Shown: one piece after another, positions 37,841 through 46,163 of the stretch | Layout: the number at the start of each line of letters is the position of its first letter | Position numbering within the stretch: position 1 is the first letter of the stretch | Source: Trinickia dinghuensis | GTDB taxonomy: Bacteria; Pseudomonadota; Gammaproteobacteria; Burkholderiales; Burkholderiaceae | DNA: 64,000 bases | NCBI RefSeq assembly: GCF_003367175.1 | Contig: NZ_QRGA01000011.1 | Location: 124,001-188,000 of the forward strand | Reading direction: 5' to 3' | Translations under genes and position numbers: made by a program | Notes under the pieces: model-generated | What the model was told of the DNA's origin: nothing | Database searches by the model: none | What the model saw: the letters and a program-made list of their open reading frames with translations, nothing else

Positions 37841-38770
37841 TCAGCGCGCGCGCCGGGCTACTTCGTCGTGCAACCATCGGCGTAACGCGTCGATGGCTTC
37901 GCGCTTCTCGCTATCCGCACGCCAAACGATGAAGTGCGCGTAGATGTCGGCGACGCGGCGCTTCCAAAGACGCACGAGACGCCCGTCGCTCAAGTCACGC
38001 TCCACGAGCGATGCGCGCGCGAGTGCGATTCCCCGGCCCTTGGCCGCGGCTTCGAGCAATCGCCTGGCATCGTCGAACACCGGCGTGCCGCGCGGCTCCG
38101 TCAGGTCGATTCCGACCGCCTGAAACCAAGGCTCCCAGGGCTGGGCCCGATGCTTGAGCAACGTGCATTGCGCGAGATCCGCAAACCGCCTAGGCCGAGA
38201 ACGCACACGGTCACCGTAGCCGGGGCTCATCACCGGAAAGATCTCCTCCTCCATGAAACGCTCGGCCTGCAAGCCCGGCCATGCGCCGGGACCGTAGCGC
38301 AGCGCCACGTCCACGCCGTCGCGCGCGTTCAACCGCGCGAGCGTCGTTTCCTTGCGCAGCGCCAGCTCGATATGCGGATGTTTCCGTTCGAAGCGTGCGA
38401 GACGAGGCTCGAGCCATCGCTCGGCAAACGGCGGCAGCACGCTCACCGTCAATTGAACCGATTCGCGCGGACGAGCGCGGGTGCGCGCGGTATTTCGCGC
38501 CTCAGGTGCTTCGAACGCGCGCTCGAGCACGTTCAAGCCTTGCCGAATCTGTAGCGCCAACTCGTGGGCCTTGCGCGTGGGCACCGCGCCGGAACGCTCA
38601 CGCGTAAAGAGCGACATCCCGAGTCGGGCCTCCAATGCGCGCACATGCTGACTGACCGCGCCTTGCGTCAAGGCGAGTTCGTCGGCTGCGCGCGTGAAGC
38701 TTTCCAGACGCACGGCGGTCTCGAAGGCACGCAATGTCTGGAGCGGTGGGAGATGGGAGCGCTTTTGCAT
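37841..38770 (-). CDS. LysR-type regulator (GcvA-like)
   Basis: This is a 309-residue LysR protein. The N-terminal winged HTH is LQTLRAFETAVRLESFTRAADELALTQGAVSQHVRALEARLG. The effector domain starts near residue 105 (VQLTVSVLPPFAERWLEPRLARFE) with the GcvA-like sequences DVALRYGPGAWPGLQAERFMEEEIFPVMSP and AAAKGRGIALARASLVERDL. ATG 38770 lies four bases from a perfect palindrome (38775-38791) that is a good candidate for its own operator. It is divergent from a glutathione S-transferase gene, which it probably controls together with itself. Confidence 0.92.
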   Translation of the reverse strand: MQKRSHLPPLQTLRAFETAVRLESFTRAADELALTQGAVSQHVRALEARLGMSLFTRERSGAVPTRKAHELALQIRQGLNVLERAFEAPEARNTARTRARPRESVQLTVSVLPPFAERWLEPRLARFERKHPHIELALRKETTLARLNARDGVDVALRYGPGAWPGLQAERFMEEEIFPVMSPGYGDRVRSRPRRFADLAQCTLLKHRAQPWEPWFQAVGIDLTEPRGTPVFDDARRLLEAAAKGRGIALARASLVERDLSDGRLVRLWKRRVADIYAHFIVWRADSEKREAIDALRRWLHDEVARRAR

Positions 38771-38774
38771 CGAC

Positions 38775-38791
38775 CATTAGTACCACTAATG
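38775..38791. promoter_or_regulatory. Palindromic LysR-type operator between the regulator and GST genes
   Basis: CATTAGTACCACTAATG is a perfect 7+3+7 inverted repeat that fits the T-N11-A LysR box and contains the CTAAT element known from GcvA sites. It abuts the LysR start codon, consistent with autorepression, and faces the divergent GST gene about 180 bases away. Confidence 0.7.
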
Positions 38792-38973
38792 TCTGATCTC
38801 GACAATTCATCGTTTGTGTCCGCGCGAGGTCGGTCGCTAGACTTCGCTGCCATCGGAATCGAACCGCGTTGGCCAAGTCGAGCGGCGCTCCGGGGACGCG
38901 ACGCAATCCGTTACGTCGTTGGGTTGTGCCCCGCTCATCCGTTCCCTTCTCTTCTCTTCACTTCACTCGCTAT

Positions 38974-39624
38974 ATGGACTATCGACTCTATTACTCGCCC
39001 GGTGCTTGTTCGATGGCCGTGCATGTCGTGCTCGAAGAAATCGGCGCACCGTTCGCGTTGCACGAGGTGTCCGTCGCACGCGCCGAAAATCGCCAAGCCA
39101 GCTACCTCGCGATCAACCCCAAGGGGTTCGTGCCCGTGCTCGAAATTTCGGGCGAGCCGCAAATCCTCACGGAGTTGCCGGCAATTCTTGCGTTTCTCGC
39201 GAAGCGACACCCTGAAGCCGGACTCTTGCCGCAGACGAGCGCGATCGACGAGGCTCGCGTGTTCGAATGGTTGGCGTGGCTCGCCGGGTGGGTACACGGC
39301 GTGGGCTACGGAGGAATCTGGCGGCCGGAACGATTCAGCGCTGAGGATCCCTCGGCGCATGAAGCGCTGCGCGCGAACGGCCGCCGCGTCGTGCAAGAGG
39401 CGTACAAGAAGATCGAGCACATGCTCGGCGACGGACGCGCGTGGGCTGTCCCGAGCGGCTATTCGGTCGTCGATCCGTTCTTGTTCGTGCTTTATGGATG
39501 GGGCGCGAAGATCGGCATGCCGATGCGCGCGCAATGCCCGGCGTGGACATCGCTGAGCGCGCGGATGCTCGAGCGTCCGGCAGTCAGACGCGTACTCGCA
39601 CGCGAGGGCATCGCGATCGAGTAG
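38974..39624 (+). CDS. Glutathione S-transferase family protein
   Basis: This is a 216-residue cytosolic GST. I chose ATG 38974 (MDYRLYYSPGACSMAVHVVLEE), the standard start of beta-class-like GSTs; the frame upstream is open but not family-like. The thioredoxin-like N-terminal domain has SPGACSMA (catalytic Cys/Ser region), NPKGFVPVLE (cis-Pro) and ILTELPAILAFLA (the T-E of the glutathione-binding ESxAI motif). The all-helical C-terminal domain has the SVVDPFLFVLYGW capping-box segment. The substrate is unknown. It is divergent from a GcvA-like LysR gene. Confidence 0.92.
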   Translation: MDYRLYYSPGACSMAVHVVLEEIGAPFALHEVSVARAENRQASYLAINPKGFVPVLEISGEPQILTELPAILAFLAKRHPEAGLLPQTSAIDEARVFEWLAWLAGWVHGVGYGGIWRPERFSAEDPSAHEALRANGRRVVQEAYKKIEHMLGDGRAWAVPSGYSVVDPFLFVLYGWGAKIGMPMRAQCPAWTSLSARMLERPAVRRVLAREGIAIE

Positions 39625-39645
39625 TAAAGGTGCATGGTTTCGTAG

Positions 39646-39801
39646 GAACATTTCAGGCTGCTCGGCGAAAGCCCGGCGGCTTTTTCCGCGGCCGCCGAAG
39701 GCGCCGTGCTCGAGCCGCAAGACGTGCCCGACACGCGCTTCGGCACGAACACGTTCAACCTGCCGGACGGCCCGTACCAGATCTCGCGAGTGGGCACTTG
39801 A
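39646..39801 (+). pseudogene. Remnant of a coding sequence (51 codons plus stop)
   Basis: Immediately after an in-frame TAG (39643), 51 codons with strongly G/C-biased third positions run to a TGA at 39799-39801. The product would be EHFRLLGESPAAFSAAA..., ending TNTFNLPDGPYQISRVG-Thr. There is no start codon or ribosome binding site. It looks like the 3' end of a lost gene; I do not recognise the family. Confidence 0.5.
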
Positions 39802-39837
39802 CATCAAGCTGACAGTCGCGCCGGACGCCGCTCACGC

Positions 39838-41802
39838 CTAACGCCCCTGCACGATAATCTGCGCCGACGTATCGCGTTCGATACGCACGAGCGTGTCGCG
39901 CATCGCATTGAAGTCGTCAGGACTGCAAACTTGCTTCCCGAAGTCGGCCCGCAACCTGCGCGATATCTGAACGACGCGTGAAACCGGATCGAACACGTAC
40001 CGTGCCGCGTAGTCGATCGGCCCGGCATCGATCGCGACGTCCGAAGGCGTGTAGACGAGCTTCGCGTCATGCGGCAACGTCACGGTCCCGTGCTCCACGA
40101 AGGTCCCGCCGATGCAAACGTACGATTGCGTCCGCGTGGCATCGGCCAGCCAGTTGCCGATCTGCGAAGCGATACCGCCCGCGAAACTCGACAAGGCCGG
40201 CAGCGCCGTCATGCCGTCGGTCCAGATGACATGCTCGAGCGTGCCCGTCATCGTGACGCCGAACGGGCCGCTCGTTGCATCGACGTCGTCGGTCTCGATC
40301 GAAGCCGTGCCGTGCAGTCCCGTTCCCCGTAGCCGCTCATTGGCGATTTCTGTGGCGCGCGCGTGCGTCGCCCGGCGAAAGACGTTGCGCTCGAGTTCCG
40401 CGGTGAAGCCGCCGTCCACCACGCGATAGCCGTAACTCGCATCGCCGCTTTCGTCGATGTCGACATCGACCCGGGCCTCTCGCGTGCGCACTTGCGTGGC
40501 CGGCGTGCGCGTCAGCACGCCTTGGCCAACGAGCAGCGCAGGCCGGTCCATGACGCTCGGCGGCAGAAAACCGAACGCGATGCCGCCGCCAGAAGTCGTA
40601 TCGGCAAACCGGCCCAGCCCGGGAATCCAGACGATGACGTGATTGATCGCTCCCGCGCCGTATCCGGGCACGGCCGGCAGCGTGTAGACGGAACCGAGGC
40701 CGATCAGCGCGGGCTCGCTGCGAATGCCCACCGCCGCGAGCAGCGCGCTGTACAGTGCCACATGGTCCTTGCAATCGCCGTAGCGGTGGCGCAGCACGTC
40801 GATGACACGATGCGGCTTGGCGGCCGTCTCGCCAAGAAACAGCGCCACGTACCGGATGTTCGAGCGCGTCCAATCGTAAAGCCGCGCGGCCTTCGTCCAG
40901 TCGTCGGGCGCATCGCGCGTCAGCGCCTGGGCCAGCGCGACGACATCGGGATCGCTCGCCGTCGGATCGGCGGCATCCTCACGATACCTTGCGGCGAACG
41001 CCGCATAGCTCGGCACCGTCGTCACCATCAACCGATCGCCCTCGTCCGCTTCCCCGACAGCGCCATGTTCGGCGGGCGCGTACGGGCCATGCCGATAATC
41101 GAACTCGTAGCGCGTGCGCCCATGATCCGTGACAGGTTCGCGCGCGACATACCCGCGCGCATCGGCGTAAAGCGGCATATCGGCCGGCAGGTCGAAGACG
41201 AGCCGTTGCTCGCGCACGGGGTCGCTGGCGGGCACAGCGAAGTATTCGAACATTCCCGGCTGCGCTGCCTTGCGCGATTTGCGAAACGTCAGGTGCTCGC
41301 GCCAGCCCGGTTCGATGCCCGGAAAGATGACCGTGCGCAATACCCCATCCTCGAACGTCGGGGCACCGGCCGCGCGGGGCTCTTGCACATCGCGGATCGC
41401 GTCGGGGCCGACCGGATGCACGCCGCCTTGCGGATCGATCGATTCGGCGGACAACGAGTCGATCCGTTCGATGTCCTTGTTGAACCACACGTAGCGCTGC
41501 GCGATATCGTCGACGCCGGCAACGGTATTGGCACGCAGCGTCGTCTCGTCGTTCTCGACGACGGAGCCGTCGTGCGCTACCGTGAAATCATGGACATCGG
41601 ATTCGATCGTGGCCGGCGCCGGGTCGGACGCCTGAGACTGAGCCTCCGCGGGTGCGGGATGAGCCGTCGCGTCCGCTTGCGCGGCGGCGCAGACCGATAC
41701 CGATATCGGCGCCGATACCCATACGAGTAGGCTCGCCACGAGACGCACGGCGATCGCGCAGCGACCGCGACCGGGTCGTTTCGCATTCCTACCGATCGTC
41801 AC
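39838..41802 (-). CDS. DUF3857/transglutaminase-like exported protein
   Basis: This is a 654-residue protein. I chose the GTG at 41802 because it overlaps the stop of the upstream AraC gene as GTGA and leads into a signal peptide (AIAVRLVASLLVWVSAPISVSVCAAAQA, about residues 16-43). The N-terminal domain matches DUF3857 (WFNKDIERIDSLSAESIDPQGG, FPGIEPGWREHLTF). The transglutaminase-like domain has the triad Cys in HRYGDCKDHVALYSALL, His in AGAINHVIVWIPG and Asp in GRFADTTSGG. The C-terminus is beta-rich. Such proteins are periplasmic or surface-exposed in Proteobacteria; their substrate is unknown. Coupling to the AraC regulator suggests joint expression. Confidence 0.85.
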   Translation of the reverse strand: MTIGRNAKRPGRGRCAIAVRLVASLLVWVSAPISVSVCAAAQADATAHPAPAEAQSQASDPAPATIESDVHDFTVAHDGSVVENDETTLRANTVAGVDDIAQRYVWFNKDIERIDSLSAESIDPQGGVHPVGPDAIRDVQEPRAAGAPTFEDGVLRTVIFPGIEPGWREHLTFRKSRKAAQPGMFEYFAVPASDPVREQRLVFDLPADMPLYADARGYVAREPVTDHGRTRYEFDYRHGPYAPAEHGAVGEADEGDRLMVTTVPSYAAFAARYREDAADPTASDPDVVALAQALTRDAPDDWTKAARLYDWTRSNIRYVALFLGETAAKPHRVIDVLRHRYGDCKDHVALYSALLAAVGIRSEPALIGLGSVYTLPAVPGYGAGAINHVIVWIPGLGRFADTTSGGGIAFGFLPPSVMDRPALLVGQGVLTRTPATQVRTREARVDVDIDESGDASYGYRVVDGGFTAELERNVFRRATHARATEIANERLRGTGLHGTASIETDDVDATSGPFGVTMTGTLEHVIWTDGMTALPALSSFAGGIASQIGNWLADATRTQSYVCIGGTFVEHGTVTLPHDAKLVYTPSDVAIDAGPIDYAARYVFDPVSRVVQISRRLRADFGKQVCSPDDFNAMRDTLVRIERDTSAQIIVQGR

Positions 41803-42659
41803 GGCTGCCAACGCGCGCGGTAGGCACGCGGCGTTACGCCGAATTCGGCCCGAAATGCACGATTGAAATTCGATAGATCGGCGAAGCCGCAATCGAGCGC
41901 GACGTCGACGATCTTGCCCGGTGCATCGGCCAGTCGCTCGGCGGCCGCACGCAGCCGCGCGCGAAGGATGTACTGGTGCGGCGTCACGCCGGTTGCGCGC
42001 TCGAAGGTACGCAAGAAGTGATAAGGGCTGAGCCCCGCCTCGTCGGCCAGCGTGTCCAAGCCGAGTTCGACATCCGGGGCTTCCTCGATCCTTCGCACCG
42101 TATCGACGACGCGCGCCAACGCGGCGTGTGCAACGGGCTTCGCGTCGGACGCCGGCGCGCCGCCCGTGAACGGCATGACGCGCACGGCCAAAGCGAGCGC
42201 CACCTCGTCCCAGGCTAAGCCGGCCAAATCGGGAACGGTCACGCCCGCACTCGCGGCCGCGACGAACGGCGCCAACGCCCGCGAGGGCTCGATGCGCGCC
42301 GCGCAGAACGAAGGTGCGCGGCCGGTGCCGCCCGCATCGGCATATAAGCGTTCGAAGTACTCAGGCCGATAGCGAAACGCGATGCAGCGATCGCCGGCAC
42401 GATGCCGGTGGCCGCATTCGAAGCATTCTCCGGCATTGCCGAGCATCACTGCGCCGGGCGTCATCAGCGCACGCCCCGTTTCCGATCGGTATTCGAATAC
42501 GCCGGCCGCGACGAGCGCAATGCAGTACGCCCCGTGGCGCTCCTCGAACGCGCGATCGCCGGGGCCGCACGTGCAGAGCACGTCGGCCACCGTCCAGCCT
42601 CGGCCCTGCGCGACGGTGCGCGGCTCGGTTGCCCCGGCCGCCGCGTCGCGGGCGCGCAT
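41799..42659 (-). CDS. AraC-family transcriptional regulator
   Basis: The product is about 286 residues, and the start is uncertain. I prefer ATG 42659 (MRARDAAAG); the frame is open to 42791, and a TTG at 42698 is possible. The N-terminal cupin-like ligand domain reads HGAYCIALVAAGVFEYRSETG, then LMTPGAVMLGNAGECFECGHRH, with several cysteines and histidines that could bind a metal or sense redox state. The C-terminal double HTH is LDTLADEAGLSPYHFLRTFERATG and IVDVALDCGFADLSNFNRAFRAEFG. Its stop overlaps the start of the transglutaminase-like gene by four bases, and it is divergent from 42806-43369. Confidence 0.87.
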   Translation of the reverse strand: MRARDAAAGATEPRTVAQGRGWTVADVLCTCGPGDRAFEERHGAYCIALVAAGVFEYRSETGRALMTPGAVMLGNAGECFECGHRHRAGDRCIAFRYRPEYFERLYADAGGTGRAPSFCAARIEPSRALAPFVAAASAGVTVPDLAGLAWDEVALALAVRVMPFTGGAPASDAKPVAHAALARVVDTVRRIEEAPDVELGLDTLADEAGLSPYHFLRTFERATGVTPHQYILRARLRAAAERLADAPGKIVDVALDCGFADLSNFNRAFRAEFGVTPRAYRARWQP

Positions 42660-42805
42660 TGCGAGCGCGCGCTCCAGATCCAGCGCAATTTTTGCCAAGA
42701 TTCGCCTCGCTGAACGCCCTATCGTGATCGGACCGTTCGATGCGCCGCCGAGCGAATGCCGCGCGACAGCGTTTCGCTGAGGACGTTTCACTGAGGAAAT
42801 CGACG

Positions 42806-43369
42806 ATGAGCCCTATCGAAAGCTACACGCCCCAAGCCTTCCTATCCGCCCTTGCAGCCCCTGGCCGCGCAGCCGATATCGACGAAGCCGACGATGTCTA
42901 CGGCTGGCTGGTCGGCAGTTGGTCGCTGCAGGTGCTGCACTATCGCGGGTACGACGTGCGCAACGAGAACCTGGCCGGGGAGGTGCACGCCGGCTGGGTG
43001 CTCGAAGGACGGGCGGTACAGGATGTATGGATTATGCCCGTTCGCGAGGATCGACGCGCGGGCCGCATGGCACGCGATCCGATGAACGACATGTACGGCT
43101 CCACGCTGCGGGCGTGGGACCCGGCGCTGCGAGCTTGGCGCATCGCATGGAACAATCCGGCGCGCGGCCACCGCGAAATGCAGATCGGCCGGCGGATCGG
43201 CGAAGAGATCGTCCAGACGGGCGCGCGCGCCGACGGCCAGGCCACGCGGTGGCGCTTCACCGATATCGGCGTGAACCGCTTTCAATGGATCGGAGAAGCA
43301 CTCGACGCCGACGGCAAGACCTGGCGTCTCGAAGGCGAATTCATCGCGACGCGCATGGCTGCGGGCTAG
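42806..43369 (+). CDS. Conserved-type hypothetical protein (DUF1579/lipocalin-like)
   Basis: This is a 187-residue cytosolic protein; ATG 42806 has GAGGAAA upstream. It opens MSPIESYTPQAFLSALAA and contains WLVGSWSLQVLHYRGYDVRNENLAGEVHAGWVLEGRAVQDVW, then STLRAWDPALRAWRIAWNNP and RWRFTDIGVNRFQWIGEALD. This Trp-rich antiparallel strand pattern resembles DUF1579-type lipocalin-like proteins, which have no general function. It is divergent from the AraC gene, which may control it. The function remains unknown. Confidence 0.7.
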   Translation: MSPIESYTPQAFLSALAAPGRAADIDEADDVYGWLVGSWSLQVLHYRGYDVRNENLAGEVHAGWVLEGRAVQDVWIMPVREDRRAGRMARDPMNDMYGSTLRAWDPALRAWRIAWNNPARGHREMQIGRRIGEEIVQTGARADGQATRWRFTDIGVNRFQWIGEALDADGKTWRLEGEFIATRMAAG

Positions 43370-43404
43370 GCCCCACCGCGTGACTGCGTGACTGCGCCAC
43401 TACC

Positions 43405-44631
43405 TCACCGCGCCTGCCGCGCGCCCTCGTCCAATGCCCGGCGCAGCGACAGTGCGATGGCCATTGCCGCCTGCTCGATCTGTACCGTGTTCGGGCAGCT
43501 CGGCGCGATGCGCAAATGCCGGTCGCGCGGATCGACGCGGTACGGAAACGCGGCACCGGCCGGCGTCAGCACGACGCCCGCTTGCGCCGCGAGTTCGACC
43601 GTGCGCTTCGCCATGCCGTCGGGCGTGAACAAGCTGACGAAGTAGCCGCCTTTCGGCTTCGTCCACGACACATCGGACACGTCGCCGAGCAAAGCGTGCA
43701 GCGAAGCGTCAAGCACCTCGAATTTCGGCTGCAGGATCGCGCGGTGGCGGTCCATGAGCCGCTCGAGCCCCGCGCGGTCGCGCAGATAGTGCACATGCCG
43801 CAATTGGTTCAGCTTGTCGGGCCCGATCGTGCGGACCGACACGCAACGCTGCCACCAGTCGACGTTGCGCGGCGACGAGGCAAACAACGCGAGCCCCGCG
43901 CTCCCGAACGTCACCTTCGACGTCGACGCGAACACGAGCGCGCGATCGTGATGGCCGGCTTCGGCACAGGCCGCCACGATGTCCGGCGTCGTATAGCGCT
44001 CGTCCGTCAGATGATGGAAACGGTAGGCGTCGTCCCAGAGCAGCCGAAAATCGGGCGCCGCCGCGGGCATGCCCGCCAGACGGCGCACCGTCTCCCTCGA
44101 ATAGATCGCGCCCGTGGGATTGCTGTAGAGCGGCGTACACCAGATGCCCTTGATCGCCGGGTCCGCCGCGACGAGCGATTCGACACGCTCCATGTCGGGG
44201 CCGTCGTCGTTCATCGGAACGGCGATCATGCGGATGCCGAGGGCTTCGCAAATCGCGAAATGACGGTCGTAGCCGGGCACCGGACACAGAAATGCCACCT
44301 CGCCGGCGCGCCCCCAGGGCCCGCTTTGCACCGTGCCATGCAGCATCGCGAACGCGAGCGCGTCATGCATGAGTTCGAGACTCGAATTGCCGGCCGCGAC
44401 GACTTGAGTTGCGGGCAGCCCGAGCAATTGCGCACCGAGTTCGCGCGCTTCGGGCAAGCCGAGCACGTGACCGTAGTTGCGGCAATCGATCCCGTCGCGC
44501 GACAGGAACCCCGCGCGCCCCACGTCATCGATCAACGCCTGCGAAAGATCGAGTTGCTCGGCGGCAGGCTTGCCGCGCGTCATGTCGATCGAAAGGCCCT
44601 GCGCCTTGAACGCGTCGTAGGTCATCGTCAT
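43405..44631 (-). CDS. PLP-dependent aminotransferase (type Ic aspartate aminotransferase-like)
   Basis: This is a 408-residue fold-type I aminotransferase. ATG 44631 (MTMTYDAFKAQGLSIDMTRGKP) has AGAAG upstream; a second ATG at 44625 is in frame. Key sequences are AAGNSSLELMHDALAFA (PLP phosphate region), WCTPLYSNPTGAIYS (the Asn-Pro-Thr-Gly motif), LLWDDAYRFHHL (Asp to pyridine N) and VFASTSKVTFGSAGLAL (PLP lysine), with the C-terminal Arg in RHLRIAPSCPN. The RGKP and STSKVTFGSAG sequences fit the Ic-type aspartate aminotransferase family. The amino donor is unproven. It is divergent from a LysR regulator. Confidence 0.88.
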   Translation of the reverse strand: MTMTYDAFKAQGLSIDMTRGKPAAEQLDLSQALIDDVGRAGFLSRDGIDCRNYGHVLGLPEARELGAQLLGLPATQVVAAGNSSLELMHDALAFAMLHGTVQSGPWGRAGEVAFLCPVPGYDRHFAICEALGIRMIAVPMNDDGPDMERVESLVAADPAIKGIWCTPLYSNPTGAIYSRETVRRLAGMPAAAPDFRLLWDDAYRFHHLTDERYTTPDIVAACAEAGHHDRALVFASTSKVTFGSAGLALFASSPRNVDWWQRCVSVRTIGPDKLNQLRHVHYLRDRAGLERLMDRHRAILQPKFEVLDASLHALLGDVSDVSWTKPKGGYFVSLFTPDGMAKRTVELAAQAGVVLTPAGAAFPYRVDPRDRHLRIAPSCPNTVQIEQAAMAIALSLRRALDEGARQAR

Positions 44632-44729
44632 CGTTCGTCTTCTTTTGGGACTGGGCCGCATGGACCCGACGCAATCGAGTATGCCGGCTCGTGTGCCTTC
44701 AGACAAACGCGTTATATTGAACGCCGTCT

Positions 44730-44742
44730 TCAGATTTTCTGA
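44730..44742. promoter_or_regulatory. Candidate LysR box between aminotransferase and LysR genes
   Basis: TCAGATTTTCTGA has TCAGA/TCTGA arms around TTT and fits T-N11-A. It lies 24 bases before the LysR ATG in a 135-bp divergent gap. Confidence 0.35.
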
Positions 44743-44766
44743 TCGCTGAACTGAACTAAGCCGCCC

Positions 44767-45618
44767 ATGAAAACACTCGATTTGGACGTCCTGTCGATGG
44801 TCGTCGCTATCGCCGACGCAGGCAGTTTCGTGCGCGGCGCGGCCCTCGTCCATCGTTCGCAGTCGGCGGTGAGCATGCAGATCAAGGCCCTCGAGCAAGC
44901 GCTCGGCAAGCCGATCTTCGAGCGGCGCGCACGCAGCGTCGTGCCGACGCACGAAGGCCTCGTGCTCGCCGATTACGCCCGGCGCATGCTCGCGCTGCGC
45001 GACGAAGCCTGGGCCGCGCTCGTGCATCCGGACGTGAAGGGGCGCGTCGTGATAGGCGTGCCCGACGATTACGCGTCGTCGCTGCTGCCGCCCGTGTTGC
45101 GCAAGTTCTCGGCGACCTACCCTAAGGTGGAAATCCAGGTCATCGGCCTGCCCAGCCATGCGCTCGCGCCGATGGTGAGCGAGAACCAGGTCGATCTGGC
45201 CTGCATGACGCGCGTGCAAGGGGTACGCGGCGAACGCGTGCGGCTGGAGCCGCTCGTCTGGGCCGGCGCTCCGCGCGGCGCCGCCGTCTGGCGCGAGCGA
45301 CCGCTGCCGATCGCGGTGTTCGCGGCAGGGAGCGTGGCCAGAGACAATGCGATTCGCGCGCTCAAGCGCGCGCGGATTGCCTACCGAACCTCTTACGAAA
45401 GCCCGAGCCTGCTCGGCCTGTTCAGCATGGTCGAAGCCGGGCTGGCCGTGGCCCCCGTCGCGCGCTGCGCCATGCCCGAGCGGTTCGTCGAGCTAGGGCG
45501 CGCGCAGGGTCTGCCCGCGCTGGCGCCGCTCGAGATCGTGCTCGCGCGTAGCGCGCGCTCGAAGCGCCCCGAGTGCGACTTTCTCGCCGAGCAGATCTTG
45601 GAAGAATTGAGCATTTGA
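44767..45618 (+). CDS. LysR-type regulator
   Basis: This is a 283-residue protein starting at ATG 44767. The HTH is LDVLSMVVAIADAGSFVRGAALVHRSQSAVSMQIKALEQALG, a typical LysR opening. The effector domain begins near 90 (KGRVVIGVPDDYASSLLPPVLRKFSATYPKVEIQV) and ends with MVEAGLAVAPVARCAMPERF. The length is at the short end of the normal range and complete. It is divergent from the aminotransferase gene, its probable target. Confidence 0.92.
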   Translation: MKTLDLDVLSMVVAIADAGSFVRGAALVHRSQSAVSMQIKALEQALGKPIFERRARSVVPTHEGLVLADYARRMLALRDEAWAALVHPDVKGRVVIGVPDDYASSLLPPVLRKFSATYPKVEIQVIGLPSHALAPMVSENQVDLACMTRVQGVRGERVRLEPLVWAGAPRGAAVWRERPLPIAVFAAGSVARDNAIRALKRARIAYRTSYESPSLLGLFSMVEAGLAVAPVARCAMPERFVELGRAQGLPALAPLEIVLARSARSKRPECDFLAEQILEELSI

Positions 45619-45671
45619 AGCGGCGCCGCGCAAATCGGCAAATTCGCACATTCGAAAATTCCAATCAAGCG

Positions 45672-45977
45672 TCAAAACAACGCGCGCTGACGTTGCTGCG
45701 CCATCGAAACGACGTCGAGTTCGTCCAGCCGCTTACGCGCCTTGGCGAGGTCGTGCACCAGCTGCCGTTGGAGCCAGGTCTCCGCACCGCCGCCGAACGC
45801 TTTGTCCAGCCGCAACGCCATTTCGGGCGAGATGCCCGCCTTGCCGCTGAGCAGATTCGTCAGCGCCTGACGGCTCACGCCGAGCACCGCCGCCCCTTCA
45901 GTCACGGTCAGGTTGTGTCGCTCTAGGCAGAGCTGGCGCACGACGGCGCCCGGATGAATGTTGTCGGTATCGGCCAT
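45672..45977 (-). CDS. higA: HigA-type antitoxin / XRE-family regulator without visible toxin
   Basis: This 101-residue DNA-binding protein of the HigA family begins MADTDNIHPGAVVRQLCLE, the family opening (IHPGEVL-type). The helix-turn-helix is TVTEGAAVLGVSRQALTNLLSGKAGISPEMALRLDKAFG, followed by the conserved AETWLQRQLVHDLAKAR. HigA normally sits directly downstream of the toxin gene higB, but the 186 bases between this gene and hutG hold no HigB-like frame. The promoter at 45986-46014 leaves no room for a leader, so it is probably translated leaderless. It is either an orphan antitoxin or a stand-alone repressor. Confidence 0.85.
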   Translation of the reverse strand: MADTDNIHPGAVVRQLCLERHNLTVTEGAAVLGVSRQALTNLLSGKAGISPEMALRLDKAFGGGAETWLQRQLVHDLAKARKRLDELDVVSMAQQRQRALF

Positions 45978-45985
45978 GGGCCGAA

Positions 45986-46014
45986 ACCATAGCGGCGAAG
46001 CGTCGCTCCGTCAA
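45986..46014 (-). promoter_or_regulatory. Near-consensus sigma70 promoter of higA, apparently leaderless
   Basis: On the minus strand TTGACG (46009-46014) and TATGGT (45986-45991) are 17 bases apart. Only eight bases separate the -10 box from the ATG at 45977, so transcription should start at or next to the start codon. Confidence 0.65.
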
Positions 46015-46163
46015 TCGACAAGTGCCGGTTGTCTACGGCGCGCATCACCGCGGCATCCGGCACGTTGACAGAAGGCGGCCGTTAAGCTTCACGCGGGCCC
46101 GTTGGGCAGCAGCCAGGCCCGTGCGGCCGGCGATCCGAGATACGAGCGATATCCCCGATCCGG

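Noticed and set aside
45978..46163. Search for a higB toxin gene upstream of higA
   Set aside because: The 186-base gap has no frame resembling HigB, and the promoter found there serves higA directly.
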